Shown: piece by piece, positions 15,269-23,928 of the stretch
Layout: the number at the start of each line of letters is the position of its first letter
Position numbering within the stretch: position 1 is the first letter of the stretch
NCBI GenBank assembly: GCA_020348305.1
Contig: CP070746.1
Coordinates: 4,512,970-4,547,348, forward strand
Origin: Desulfobacterales bacterium
GTDB lineage: Bacteria > Desulfobacterota > Desulfobacteria > Desulfobacterales > JAHEIW01
Direction of reading: 5' to 3'
DNA length: 34,379 nucleotides
The notes under the pieces: model-generated
What the model was told of the DNA's origin: nothing
Database searches by the model: none
What the model saw: only the letters and a program-made list of their open reading frames with translations
Translations under genes and position numbers: made by a program

Positions 15269-16954
15269 CTAAATAACCGGTAGCGCAATGCTAAAGATAG
15301 CACCGCCTTCGGGATCATTTTCGGCTACGATAACACCTTTATGGTCCTCTATGATACCGTGGCATATCGAAAGTCCAACCCCCATGCCCATGGTCTTCTT
15401 GCTGGTGAAAAAAGGATCAAAAATGTGATCCAAATCCTTATCTGAAATTCCAGGGCCTGAATCCTTTACTTGAATAACAATTTCGTTGTTGCGATTGTAA
15501 GTGTCTATGGTGATTTCTCCGGTAAACGAGGGAGAATGTTCCAGCATTTTTTCGAAATTGGGATCATGGGTGATGGATTCGACCGCATTATTGAGGAGGT
15601 TCATTAAGACCTGACCCAACTGCTGGGGCGAGCCGTCGATCCATTGCTCTTTGGCCGAAAGATTTAGATTAATAACTATTCCATGTTTCTTCAGATAACT
15701 GCGGGCGAGGGAAGTGGTGTTTTCTATGATCTGGTTTACATCGATGAGCTGTTTTTTCTCCTTACCCGGTCGGTTTAGGTCGATAAGGTTTTTGACTGTA
15801 TCCCGAATGCTAATAAAGGCGCTTTTGATCAAGTCTAGTTTTTTCAATAAATCGGAATCTTTCTCATAAGAGGTTCGAATCACATTTAGCAGCGCCGTTA
15901 TGCCCTGTAAAGGAGAGTTGATCTCATGGGCGATGGAAGCCGCCAGTTGCCCGGTTGCTGCCAACCTTTCTGAGCGGATGAGCTGATTTTGCAGGAGCTT
16001 TGTTTGGGTAATATCGCGGGCAACACACAGGAAACATGGGTCTCCCAAGTACATGACATAACGACAATTTATTTCGTAGGGAATCAGCATGCCGGCTTTG
16101 GTTTTTAACTCCAGCTCAAATCGGGCTTCCTTTTCCCTGCTGGCATGTTCCATTATTTTTTCCGTTAAGTCATTCTGCTCAGACTCAACAAGGTTCGCAA
16201 TATTGAGCTCCAATAGTTCTGCTTTTGTATACCCGGTGCTTTCAAGAACGCGATCATTGGATTCAATAAATTTTCCTTGCCGGCTGATGATAAATACCCC
16301 TTCGGCGACATTATCAAACAATTCTTTGTACCGTCGTAATTCTTCTGCGCGCTTGAATTCGGTGGTTTCCGTTGAAATGATAGTGGCGGCGATAACTTTA
16401 CCGTTGAGTCGCAACGGTCCAACTCGATACGTATACCAGGATGGGTCTCGGCTATTTCCGGCGCAAACTTCAAAATTTTCGGTGCGTCCGGTTTGAAATA
16501 CGCTTTCAAGCATCTTTTCTGCTAAATCACGATAACCGGCGGGCAAGAAATTGTAGAAGGATTGACCGACAATCTGATCAGGGGTGTTGCTTGAAATGCT
16601 TTGATTGATGAAATGAATCGTGCCGCTTGTGTCCACCGTGATAATCATATCCGGGGCGGTTTTCACCAGAGAGCGCCAGAGTTCTTCGGATTCATTCAGT
16701 TTTTTTTGGGCCAACTTCAGCTTATTAATAACCGCCTGAGAATGTGAGCCTAAAATAAGAAACAAGCAAAGCACGATGACCCGGATATAAATATCGTACA
16801 GATCAGGTCCGATCATTTCGGCGATCAAATTAAATTTGTTAGAAAAAAATATGTTTAATATTGAATCCAAAAACCAATAGATGGTCGCAATAAAAATTAC
16901 GGCCACTACCATTGAATCGGAAAAGCCACGGCGTTCGAAAAAAATAGTCTTCAT
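15269..16954 (-). CDS. Membrane-bound PAS-PAS sensor histidine kinase
   Basis: A 561-residue hybrid-free histidine kinase. Two hydrophobic helices (about 14-37 and 55-71) flank a short loop of about 17 residues, so there is no sizeable periplasmic sensor. Two PAS domains follow (about 87-200 and 205-318, the second with VARDITQTK at its end). Then come a HisKA domain with phospho-acceptor His343 (SIAHEINSPLQG) and an ATPase domain with N-box MNLLNNAVES (451-460), G1 KDSGPGIS, F-box DPFFTSKK and G2 GMGVGLSI (523-530). Sensing is probably cytoplasmic or membrane-proximal through PAS. No response regulator is encoded nearby, so the kinase is an orphan here. It is convergent with cdaA, 32 bases apart. 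Confidence 0.93.
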   Translation of the reverse strand: MKTIFFERRGFSDSMVVAVIFIATIYWFLDSILNIFFSNKFNLIAEMIGPDLYDIYIRVIVLCLFLILGSHSQAVINKLKLAQKKLNESEELWRSLVKTAPDMIITVDTSGTIHFINQSISSNTPDQIVGQSFYNFLPAGYRDLAEKMLESVFQTGRTENFEVCAGNSRDPSWYTYRVGPLRLNGKVIAATIISTETTEFKRAEELRRYKELFDNVAEGVFIISRQGKFIESNDRVLESTGYTKAELLELNIANLVESEQNDLTEKIMEHASREKEARFELELKTKAGMLIPYEINCRYVMYLGDPCFLCVARDITQTKLLQNQLIRSERLAATGQLAASIAHEINSPLQGITALLNVIRTSYEKDSDLLKKLDLIKSAFISIRDTVKNLIDLNRPGKEKKQLIDVNQIIENTTSLARSYLKKHGIVINLNLSAKEQWIDGSPQQLGQVLMNLLNNAVESITHDPNFEKMLEHSPSFTGEITIDTYNRNNEIVIQVKDSGPGISDKDLDHIFDPFFTSKKTMGMGVGLSICHGIIEDHKGVIVAENDPEGGAIFSIALPVI

Positions 16955-17026
16955 TTTTATCTCACCTTGTTTTTAAGTTCATTCTCATTGGTCTCCTACT
17001 CGATTCCGTAATGAGTTTCTCTTACC

Positions 17027-18079
17027 TCATTTTTTAAAATTTGGCAATGCTTTAAGGTCCACTCGGACCCCGAAGTGGTCGGAAACAAATACGTTATCGA
17101 TAGGCTCTGTGAAAATCAGATCCGCTTGGTGAATATTATCAGCGGCAAAATGGTTTGATAAAAAGATAAAGTCGATGCGCCTCGGGGTTGTTGCGTCAAA
17201 CTCCGCGGTAAGGCGACTGAGCGGACCGCGCGGTGTCCTTCCATCCGCCCAGAAATAGGATCCGTCACAAGCGGTGTTGGGGTTTCGCTTAGGATCCCAT
17301 GTGTAACCATCCCAATTGGGATTTTTGATGCGGAATGGATCCAGTAGCTTCAGTTCGGCAATTAATGTTTGCAAGGCCGAGGATTTGGTGGTTGTATTAA
17401 AGTCTCCCATAACCACATAGGGATAATCGTATTTCTTGATGATTCTTTTTATAAAATAAAGCAGTTTGATTATATCCTGTTCCGTTCTGTTGTGACGATC
17501 CCGCATTTTCTTTTTGATTTTTTCTTTTTCTTGCTGCGTTATTTCCCCTCTTTGAAACATATCCTCTGCAGCTTTTTCCCATTTTTCATCTAGGATAAGA
17601 CTGAAATGGGTCTGGGTATTAAAAATTAGTATCGGTTGGCCGTCGATCTCAACTGATGTCGCCATCGCATTGCGCAGTTCTTTAAAATGCAATGAAAAAT
17701 AATTGCGTTGGATTCCCTTGCCGCTTAAGCGTTCGGTGGTCAAAAATTTTAGATGATAGTCCTTTTTTGCCAGGATGACGTTTCCGGCCGTAAAGTTTAC
17801 CGGGATTCCAACGCCCATAAATTTCACGCCGGAATTTTGAACCTTCCACACGGCCTCATAATCCAAGGCCGTGGCCATCTTATTGGCATAGGCAGGCAAT
17901 TTATTGGCCTCTTGAATGGCAATAACATCCGGCTCCATTTGCTTTAAACCAGAAATTAGAATTGAAAATCGGTCATCTTTGCGCTTTTTGTCTTCGTAGT
18001 CGCCGATTTTGAAAACACCTCGGCCGTCCATACCAAACCACACATTGATGGTGACGAATTTTAGGCGTTTCGGGATCAT
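17027..18079 (-). CDS. Endonuclease/exonuclease/phosphatase-family protein
   Basis: A 350-residue member of the DNase I-like EEP superfamily. Key positions are present: Asn in FVTINVWFG (metal/phosphate), Glu in AIQEANK (metal), the FNTQTHF strand, catalytic GDFN (about 223-226), and the C-terminal SDHFGVRVDL with the general-base Asp-His. A lysine-rich helical insert (about 178-208, QQEKEKIKKKMRDRHNR) sits before GDFN. There is no signal peptide, so it is probably cytoplasmic. Family members cut DNA, RNA or phosphoinositides and other phosphodiesters; nothing in the sequence chooses among them. The gene stands alone with a weak ribosome site. Confidence 0.88.
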   Translation of the reverse strand: MIPKRLKFVTINVWFGMDGRGVFKIGDYEDKKRKDDRFSILISGLKQMEPDVIAIQEANKLPAYANKMATALDYEAVWKVQNSGVKFMGVGIPVNFTAGNVILAKKDYHLKFLTTERLSGKGIQRNYFSLHFKELRNAMATSVEIDGQPILIFNTQTHFSLILDEKWEKAAEDMFQRGEITQQEKEKIKKKMRDRHNRTEQDIIKLLYFIKRIIKKYDYPYVVMGDFNTTTKSSALQTLIAELKLLDPFRIKNPNWDGYTWDPKRNPNTACDGSYFWADGRTPRGPLSRLTAEFDATTPRRIDFIFLSNHFAADNIHQADLIFTEPIDNVFVSDHFGVRVDLKALPNFKK

Positions 18080-18100
18080 AAATTCTGTTCTCAGCCGTAA

Positions 18101-18505
18101 TGGTCAATTTGTATTCAGCCATTTTATATAACGTATGCGCTTAGTATTCAACTTTTTAACTATTATGTTTCAGTTGATGATCCATTATTGCAGGAATCTG
18201 GCAGATCAGCCATCGCCGATGCTGACCTCGTATTTGTGAGTGCTGCGACTGCATGGGTAGCGGCAATCAAAGCAGCGTTGGGTAGACTCGAACTCCCTGA
18301 TACCGTGGAATCGGGGGTCGAAGATAGCGGCTTCGAGAAACTGTCTATTACCTTTTCCCACGCTGAAGCGGCGGCGGTGTTGCCTCAACATCATCATGAT
18401 CCTTTCGATCGGATGCTAGTTGCCCAGGCCGCGGCTGAAGATCTAACCCTGGTTATGCACGACCGAAAGTTGGAAGCCTACGACGTGCCAATTCTGTGGA
18501 CTTGA
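18101..18505 (+). pseudogene. Remnant of a VapC-type PIN-domain toxin
   Basis: From about 18167 the frame reads VSVDDPLLQESGRSAIADA, then VFVSAATAWVAAIKAALG, and later HHDPFDRMLVAQA and LVMHDRKLEAYDVPILWT. This is the body of a type II toxin PIN domain (RNase). The N-terminal strand with the first catalytic Asp (usually LLDTH) is missing. Upstream in the same frame to a stop at 18098-18100 there is only unrelated sequence without an ATG. The only later start is a TTG at 18188 that would remove the domain's first 20 residues or more. The conserved Glu of SAWEIAIK is Val here. No antitoxin gene is adjacent. It is most likely a decayed acquisition rather than a working toxin. Confidence 0.75.
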
Positions 18506-18673
18506 GTCCCTAAGTAATTAGGAATTTGAGGGACTTGCGAGTTATTTTGTGAAAACTTTCATTACGCAGTGATGATATCAAGGTAAACTTACCATTGCAG
18601 TATGATCGGCTGCATGGGGCAACGGAGAAGGATAAATTTTTTTATTTTTTAGCATAATTTCAGCTCGAAATTA

Positions 18674-19528
18674 TTATGTCTCCTTTCGGCTGAAATAAAG
18701 ATTGGCCAAAGCAACCATTGAGGTGCCCACAATCAGTAGGAACGAAATGGCATTGATCACAGGCGTGCTGCCGTCTCTGACCTGGAGATACAAGTTAATG
18801 GGAAGTGTTGCTTGGTATCCCACAAGGAAAAGCGTGGTGTTGAAATTTTCGAATGACATCAGAAACGCCACTGCACCGGCGCCAATAATTGCTGGCCGGA
18901 GGAACTTTAATGTAATAAACCAGATCACCTCTAAGCGGTTGGCCCCCAGGTTCAAAGCTGCTTCCTCCAAAGTACGGTCGAATTTCCTTAAACGGGCCGA
19001 CACCACCAACGTAACCAAAGTGGCGATAAATGAAAACTGACCGAGCACGACCAACCAAAAACCAGGGCGAAACAGATCCACGTCAATGTTCCAATTTGTT
19101 TCAAAATAGGTCCCTAAGGTGTTGCTGAACAGAAGGATGGAAATACCTAAAATGACTCCCGGAATGACCAACGGACAGAGCATAAGGAAATAAAGCAGTT
19201 GCTTATAACGAAAGTCTTCCTGCTCGAACAGAAAAGCACCACAGGTCCCCACGATCATTGACAGCAATGTGACGAAAAATGCCACCCGAAAACTCACCCA
19301 GATACTGTCCAAATTTATTTGATCGTGAAAAATACCGACTCGCTCCGTCAAATCTGCCGTAAACCATTCCACCGTAAACCCTTTCCAGGGCAAAGATGGA
19401 AATTGAGAATCGTTAAATGCCAGTATACAGGTCACCAGTAAAGGTGCAAATAGAAAAGTAAAGTACAGAACTACATAGAACTTAAAGCACCGATTATAGG
19501 TTTTGGAGGTTGGCAGCGTTCGGATCAT
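18674..19528 (-). CDS. potC: Spermidine/putrescine-type ABC transporter permease PotC
   Basis: A 284-residue inner-membrane permease with six predicted helices, beginning FYVVLYFTFLFAPLLV. The cytoplasmic EAA loop that docks on the ATPase reads EAALNLGANRLEVIWFITL. I start at ATG 19526-19528, which overlaps the potB stop as ATGA. A longer frame to 19807 exists, but its first 93 residues are polar antisense-like sequence over potB. It pairs with PotB as the second half of the channel for a polyamine or similar cation. It is the last gene of the cluster, and no clear terminator follows. Confidence 0.92.
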   Translation of the reverse strand: MIRTLPTSKTYNRCFKFYVVLYFTFLFAPLLVTCILAFNDSQFPSLPWKGFTVEWFTADLTERVGIFHDQINLDSIWVSFRVAFFVTLLSMIVGTCGAFLFEQEDFRYKQLLYFLMLCPLVIPGVILGISILLFSNTLGTYFETNWNIDVDLFRPGFWLVVLGQFSFIATLVTLVVSARLRKFDRTLEEAALNLGANRLEVIWFITLKFLRPAIIGAGAVAFLMSFENFNTTLFLVGYQATLPINLYLQVRDGSTPVINAISFLLIVGTSMVALANLYFSRKET

Positions 19529-20382
19529 TGCACGACTTTCCTCAGATTTTGTCTGGTCAGCTTCAATCCCAGCCAGACAACGATCGAAGAGAGAACGAGT
19601 AACAGAAACCCAAATGCGGAACCCTGGTTCCAGTTGAAGCTGGCGATAAACTGGTTGTAAATCTGTTCGGTAAACCAGAGGGAATTTTTTCCGCCCATTA
19701 GATTCGGCGTAAGGTAATTGCCTAATGTAAGCATAAATACGACAATCGAACCGGACACAATGCCTGGGGTCGCATGGGGGATGATAATTTTGAATAGGAT
19801 TGTCCACATATTGGCCCCCAGGTCATAGGCTGCCTCTATCAGGCTGTTGTCCAGGCTGTCGAGCACCGAGGTAATGGGTACAACCATAAAAAGCATGGAA
19901 GTATATACCAGACCCAATATCATGGTGGCATCTTTGTAAAGCATTTCAATGGGTTGATTTAAGAGCCCCAGTTTGATCAGAAAATGATTGATAACGCCGC
20001 TTTCCCGTAGCAGAATCATCCAACCGTAAACTCGGACCAGTTCACTGACCCAAAAAGGAAGTAACAGCAGGACTAAAAGAAACCCCTGGAATTTTGGGGC
20101 CACAACTTTTGTAATATAAAATGCAACGGGAAGCGCTATTACAAAGGTTAGAAAAGTTACCAAAATAGAGAAAATTGCCGTTCGGACAAAGGTCAGCCAG
20201 TATATAGGTTCCTCAAAGAAATTCAAATAATTGGAGAGACTCCACACCATCTGGCCGTCGTCATTTTCAATTCGAAAGGACATGGCCAGCAAATCGATAT
20301 GAGGCAACACGATCAGCAGAAACAACCACAGCAATACCGGTGATAAGAAAAAAAATAAACCCCATCGCTTCTGATTCTTCAT
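19525..20382 (-). CDS. potB: Spermidine/putrescine-type ABC transporter permease PotB
   Basis: A 285-residue permease with six membrane helices (first: LFFFLSPVLLWLFLLIVLP). A periplasmic loop follows the first helix (SFRIENDDGQMVWSLSNY), as in PotB. The EAA motif is EAAYDLGANMWTILFKIII. It starts nine bases after potA and overlaps potC by four bases, so the three are translationally linked. Substrate type is inferred from similarity of the whole four-gene set to polyamine importers; related systems also carry other small compounds. Confidence 0.92.
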   Translation of the reverse strand: MKNQKRWGLFFFLSPVLLWLFLLIVLPHIDLLAMSFRIENDDGQMVWSLSNYLNFFEEPIYWLTFVRTAIFSILVTFLTFVIALPVAFYITKVVAPKFQGFLLVLLLLPFWVSELVRVYGWMILLRESGVINHFLIKLGLLNQPIEMLYKDATMILGLVYTSMLFMVVPITSVLDSLDNSLIEAAYDLGANMWTILFKIIIPHATPGIVSGSIVVFMLTLGNYLTPNLMGGKNSLWFTEQIYNQFIASFNWNQGSAFGFLLLVLSSIVVWLGLKLTRQNLRKVVQ

Positions 20383-20391
20383 CGTATGAAT

Positions 20392-21477
20392 TCAACTCCT
20401 GCGAAAACAAATACCGGACTGTTGATCCCATCCGATTTCAATTTTATCATTCTTCTGAATATAATCGTACTGCCGGGTCTGGGGCAACGCAATAAGCAGT
20501 TCCGTGTCTGCATCAAGCGGATGGGCCAACAGTCGGCTGTTGGCACCATCAAAGAGAATGTCTTTGACGATGATATGAAATCTATTCAATTCGGATAGGC
20601 TCGGATCGGGCAGAATCAGCATCGCTTCGGGACGAAGAAAGAGATCGACCTCATCACCCGGTTGTAACGACTCCCGTACCTTTGTATGGAAAATGGGACC
20701 CTCGGCGGTTTCAATTTCAGCGGTCATATCATTACATTGGCGAATCCGGCCAGACCAGGCGTTGTTGTCACCCACAAACTGGGCCACGAAAGGCGTTTCC
20801 GGGCGGTTGTATAAATTCTGAGGGGTGTCGATTTGTTCAAATACCCCTTGATTCATCACGGCCACGTGGTCGGACATGACCAGGGCCTCGGATTGATCAT
20901 GGGTAATGTAGACGAAGGTGGTGCCAACTTTTGCCTGCAGCATTTTCAATTCGACTTTCATCTGCTCCCGCAGCTTCAAGTCCAAGGCGCCGAGTGGTTC
21001 ATCCAGCAACAAAACCGCTGGTTCCAACACCAGGCATCTGGCAATCGCAACCCGTTGCTTCTGACCACCTGACAGCTGATCAATTTTTTTGTCACCAAAT
21101 CCGGCCAAATCAACCCGTTCCAGAATGGCCTCAACCTTTTTTTTAATATCAACCTTACCTTCTCCGCGTCGCCTCAGACCAAAGGCAATATTTTCCTCTA
21201 CATTCATCATGGGAAACAAAGCCAGCTGTTGAAAAATTAAGTTGACCGGTCGTTTGTTGGGCGGGATCCCGAGCATGCTTTTTCCGCGAATTTCGATTTT
21301 ACCCTCAGTCGGTTCGGTCAGCCCGGCAATCATGCGCAACAGAGTCGTTTTCCCGCAACCCGATGGACCGAGTATGGAAAAAAAACTGCCATCCGGGACT
21401 TCAAACGAGACGTTGTCAACCGCTATAAATTCGTTAAATTTTTTGGTTACCTCTTGAACCGATAAATCAATCTGCAT
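20392..21477 (-). CDS. potA: Spermidine/putrescine-type ABC transporter ATPase PotA
   Basis: A 361-residue ATPase: Walker A GPSGCGKT (37-44), Q-loop FQQ (82-84), signature LSGGQKQR (135-142), Walker B LLLDEP (156-161), a His switch in ITHDQSEA, and a C-terminal TOBE domain (about 275-360) as in PotA/MalK-type importers. I start at ATG 21475-21477, where AAGG lies six bases upstream. The frame extends to 21540, but that part runs through the terminator-like hairpin before potA. It powers the PotB/PotC channel. Confidence 0.94.
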   Translation of the reverse strand: MQIDLSVQEVTKKFNEFIAVDNVSFEVPDGSFFSILGPSGCGKTTLLRMIAGLTEPTEGKIEIRGKSMLGIPPNKRPVNLIFQQLALFPMMNVEENIAFGLRRRGEGKVDIKKKVEAILERVDLAGFGDKKIDQLSGGQKQRVAIARCLVLEPAVLLLDEPLGALDLKLREQMKVELKMLQAKVGTTFVYITHDQSEALVMSDHVAVMNQGVFEQIDTPQNLYNRPETPFVAQFVGDNNAWSGRIRQCNDMTAEIETAEGPIFHTKVRESLQPGDEVDLFLRPEAMLILPDPSLSELNRFHIIVKDILFDGANSRLLAHPLDADTELLIALPQTRQYDYIQKNDKIEIGWDQQSGICFRRS

Positions 21478-21512
21478 AAAAAACCTTATGGCGAGACGCT
21501 GTTTTACGTCTT

Positions 21513-21556
21513 GAGAAAAAAGGGGGGGCTTTCTTAACATTAGAAAACCCCCTTTC
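21513..21556 (-). terminator. Terminator-like hairpin between potD and potA
   Basis: On the minus strand AAAGGGGG and TTTCT pair with AGAAA and CCCCCTTT around a seven-base loop, followed by further T residues. This has the form of an intrinsic terminator placed after the binding-protein gene and before potABC. Partial read-through would yield more PotD than membrane complex, a common arrangement in ABC importers. Confidence 0.65.
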
Positions 21557-21604
21557 AGTCTTGAGTCAAATTATTAGGTCGTTTAGGTTAACACGCTTAA
21601 GATA

Positions 21605-22678
21605 TCACTTTGCAGCTTTAACCTTATCCAAGATTTTGCCTTCAATTTCTTCAAGCTTTGCCGGCACAGGGGGATACCATTTTATATTTTCGATGGCTGC
21701 CGGGGGAAAACTGCGCTCAAAATTGCCGCTAATAGCGGGGTCAACAAATTTGTTGGCACCTTTGGAACAGTTTGCTGTTGTATCCAGATTGGTAAATACA
21801 GCAGCGTTTTCCGGACGTAGTATAAAGTTGATCCATTTGTATGCTCCCTCCACATTTTCGGATTTAGCAGGAATAGCAAAAGTGTCAATCCACCCCAGAG
21901 CCCCGCTTTTTGGTGCAAAAAAGTCGATCTCCGGGTTTTCAGCATGCAGCTTCCATCCCCCCTTATCCCAGGCCATGGCCAGATAGACCTCTTCAGTCCG
22001 CATCGACTGGAGCAATGCATCGCCATTGGTCCAGTAATTTTTAACCAGAGCCTTACCTTCGATCATGGCCTGCCCGACTTTTTCCATCAGAGCCCTGTAA
22101 GCATTAATATCGCCATATTTAGCAAAAGGATCATCTCCCATAGCAAAAGCAAGGGCCAGCAGAGTCGGTCTTTTCAGACGATAACTGATTCTTCCAGCAT
22201 ATTTTTTATTGAGTATATCAGTATAATCTTGGGCGTCGCGAGCAAATTTTCGATTGATAACAAGTCCGGAAGACCCCCAGCAGAATGGAACAGCATGGGG
22301 TTTGCCGTTTACCATGGTATTTTTCTTGACTGCCTCCAGCATCGAAGGAATAATCTGATCGGTTTTCACTTTTGACAAATCGATAGGTTGATAAAGATTA
22401 TATTTTTCCTGTACCGAAGAGATACGATCCTGGCTGGGTTGTGCCAGATCAAATCCCGCGCCACGGGTTGCACGCAGCTTGGCAATCATTTCCTCATTGC
22501 TAGAATTCGTTGGCATGACTTTAATTCCGGTTTCCTTTTCAAACTTGTCAAGCAAAACCTTTGGTGTGTATCCAGACCAAGTAATTAAACGGAGAGTTTC
22601 CGCTGCCAATGCGCTGCTGATATTGACAGCCAGAAACGCACTAATGATAAAGGCAATAACAAAAAATCTTTTCATCAT
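21605..22678 (-). CDS. potD: Periplasmic polyamine-type substrate-binding protein PotD/PotF
   Basis: A 357-residue exported binding protein. The ATG at 22676-22678 is chosen because AGGAGG stands six bases before it and a signal peptide follows directly (RFFVIAFIISAFLAVNISSALAAE). The longer frame to 22726 adds polar residues before it. The mature protein opens ETLRLITWSGYTPKVLLDKF, as in PotD/PotF, and contains NSSNEEMIAKLRA, VPFCWGSSGLVINRK and ALGWIDTFAIP. It should deliver spermidine, putrescine or a related cation to PotABC. It is the first gene of the cluster, with its own promoter and a 120-base leader. Confidence 0.93.
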   Translation of the reverse strand: MMKRFFVIAFIISAFLAVNISSALAAETLRLITWSGYTPKVLLDKFEKETGIKVMPTNSSNEEMIAKLRATRGAGFDLAQPSQDRISSVQEKYNLYQPIDLSKVKTDQIIPSMLEAVKKNTMVNGKPHAVPFCWGSSGLVINRKFARDAQDYTDILNKKYAGRISYRLKRPTLLALAFAMGDDPFAKYGDINAYRALMEKVGQAMIEGKALVKNYWTNGDALLQSMRTEEVYLAMAWDKGGWKLHAENPEIDFFAPKSGALGWIDTFAIPAKSENVEGAYKWINFILRPENAAVFTNLDTTANCSKGANKFVDPAISGNFERSFPPAAIENIKWYPPVPAKLEEIEGKILDKVKAAK

Positions 22679-23167
22679 GATTGTCCTCCTTTTCCGAAAA
22701 AGATTAAAATCAATCAGGCCGATCACATTGGCCTGTCCCTTAATATTTGTAGAAGCTAAATATTGATGGATGCGACTTTTTACGAATTCATCAAATATTA
22801 ATGCCCAATTAGATTAGACTAATGATGAACTGACAACAACAATTTTTTCCAAAAAAGTCAAATATTATTAGATTAAGAATAAATTTTTTTGATTTTTCAT
22901 GGAATATGGCCGCTAGAAACAATTCGGGGAAAAGGTCAAATCGCCTCAACTCTACCAGCTTACAAAAGATGAAATTCTAAAATATATTCACGGAAATAGT
23001 CTCACTGTCGGCTCCCCACTTTCCCCGGGAAGTGCTTTTGTCAGCCAATATGGAATTAGCAGATTTGAGTTTAGTTTAATCTTGACAAATTGCTTTATTA
23101 AAACAACGATAGAGGCGAGGTCCTAAATCGGATAAATTATCTATTTTGCTGATAACAAGGCGTGCAC
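22679..23167. other. Divergent intergenic region between potD and the channel gene
   Basis: About 489 bases without a supportable gene. It holds the potD promoter (22808-22836, minus). The potD leader carries a hairpin, CAGGCC with GGCCTG, around 22716-22736. A near-palindrome CACTTTCCCCGGGAAGTG is at 23017-23034. A TTGACA at 23082-23087 faces the channel gene but has only a poor -10 (AACGAT at 17 bases). A start-less open stretch at 22917-23126 is not credible as a gene. Confidence 0.5.
22808..22836 (-). promoter_or_regulatory. Sigma-70-type promoter of potD
   Basis: Minus strand TTGTCA (22831-22836), 17-base spacer, TCTAAT (22808-22813): five of six bases match at both boxes with ideal spacing. 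The start would fall near 22801, giving a leader of about 120 bases before potD. Confidence 0.55.
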
Positions 23168-23842
23168 ATGAACGAACACACTCGTGGAGCGGATACCCAA
23201 CCCTGGTTTAAAAGCCGATTCTTGCATCTGATAGTCACTATACTGGCCATGATTTTGGTGGCTCCGCATTTGCAGGGCTTTGTCGGAATCCGTCTCTTAT
23301 TGGATATCTTTTTTTCTGTTATTTTTATAGCCGGTATTTATGCGGTGAGTAAAAAGAAAAGCCAACTTTTACTGGCAGTTCTGTTTGCGGTACCGATGAT
23401 ACTTTCGCTCTGGGCAAAGTATATTCTGGTGGGTAGCTCTATAATCATCGTGGGCAGGATCTTTGGCATACTGTTTATTGGTTTTGTTATTTTTCATATT
23501 GTTCAATTTGTTTACAGGGCAGAAGACATCACCAAGGAGGTCATATTTGCTGCAATTGTTATTTATCTTCTCCTCGCAGTGATGTGGGCATTTATTTATT
23601 CAATTTTGGAGCTTCTTCAGCCGGGATCATTTAACTTTGCGAGCAGTAAAATCCAGGAGGCAAAACTTATTTTTTTGTATTACAGTTTTGTAACCATCAC
23701 CACACTGGGTTACGGCGACATAACACCGCTGACGGAGAAAGCGACCTCTTTGGCAATTCTGGAAGCCATCATCGGTCAAATTTACCTGGTGGTTGTAGTT
23801 GCCTGGTTGGTGGGAATGCATGTATCGCGTAAATCGAAGTGA
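23168..23842 (+). CDS. Potassium-channel-like membrane protein with TLGYGD filter
   Basis: A 224-residue protein with four N-terminal membrane helices (about 18-38, 42-62, 66-84, 89-113) followed by a two-helix pore domain (about 124-148 and 195-216). The selectivity filter is TLGYGD (179-184, in TITTLGYGDITP), so K+ selectivity is likely. There is no charged voltage-sensor helix and no cytoplasmic RCK or nucleotide-binding domain; the chain ends shortly after the last helix. ATG 23168 is preferred over GTG 23162 because AAGG lies seven bases before it. Gating is unknown. Confidence 0.88.
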   Translation: MNEHTRGADTQPWFKSRFLHLIVTILAMILVAPHLQGFVGIRLLLDIFFSVIFIAGIYAVSKKKSQLLLAVLFAVPMILSLWAKYILVGSSIIIVGRIFGILFIGFVIFHIVQFVYRAEDITKEVIFAAIVIYLLLAVMWAFIYSILELLQPGSFNFASSKIQEAKLIFLYYSFVTITTLGYGDITPLTEKATSLAILEAIIGQIYLVVVVAWLVGMHVSRKSK

Positions 23843-23850
23843 GGAATTTC

Positions 23851-23904
23851 AAATTGGGGAGCAAGCGCCAAGTAAAATTTTTATAGCGCTACTCCCCGAA
23901 TTTT
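23851..23904. terminator. Terminator-like hairpin between convergent genes
   Basis: AAATT, GGGGAG and AGCGC on one side pair with GCGCT, CTCCCC and AATTT on the other, with small bulges and a 17-base AT-rich loop. It lies between the stops of the channel gene (plus) and the binding-protein gene (minus) and is near-symmetric, so it may stop transcripts from both sides. Only a short T stretch follows on the plus strand. Confidence 0.55.
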
Positions 23905-23928
23905 ATTCTAATCACTAATAACCAAACC

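Noticed and set aside
18505..18535. AGTCCCT/AGGGACT inverted repeat after the PIN remnant as a terminator or element end
   Set aside because: Seven-base arms, a 17-base loop and no T run; too weak to call, and no partner end was found.
18654..18674. ATAATTTC/GAAATTAT hairpin as terminator of potC
   Set aside because: In the minus-strand RNA the stem is followed by A-rich sequence, not U; the T run is on the wrong side.
19529..19807. 93-residue N-terminal extension of potC
   Set aside because: It overlaps potB in another frame, is not permease-like, and the ATGA overlap gives a normal PotC length.
23082..23113. Promoter of the channel gene with TTGACA
   Set aside because: No acceptable -10 lies at 16-18 bases; only three of six bases match at 17.
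22917..23126. Open frame of about 70 codons upstream of the channel gene
   Set aside because: It has no ATG, GTG or TTG near its beginning, no ribosome site, and no recognisable protein pattern.
14052..23842. CdaA and the potassium channel as one c-di-AMP regulated system
   Set aside because: c-di-AMP does control potassium transport in other bacteria, but the genes are 8 kb apart on different transcripts and the channel lacks an RCK domain.
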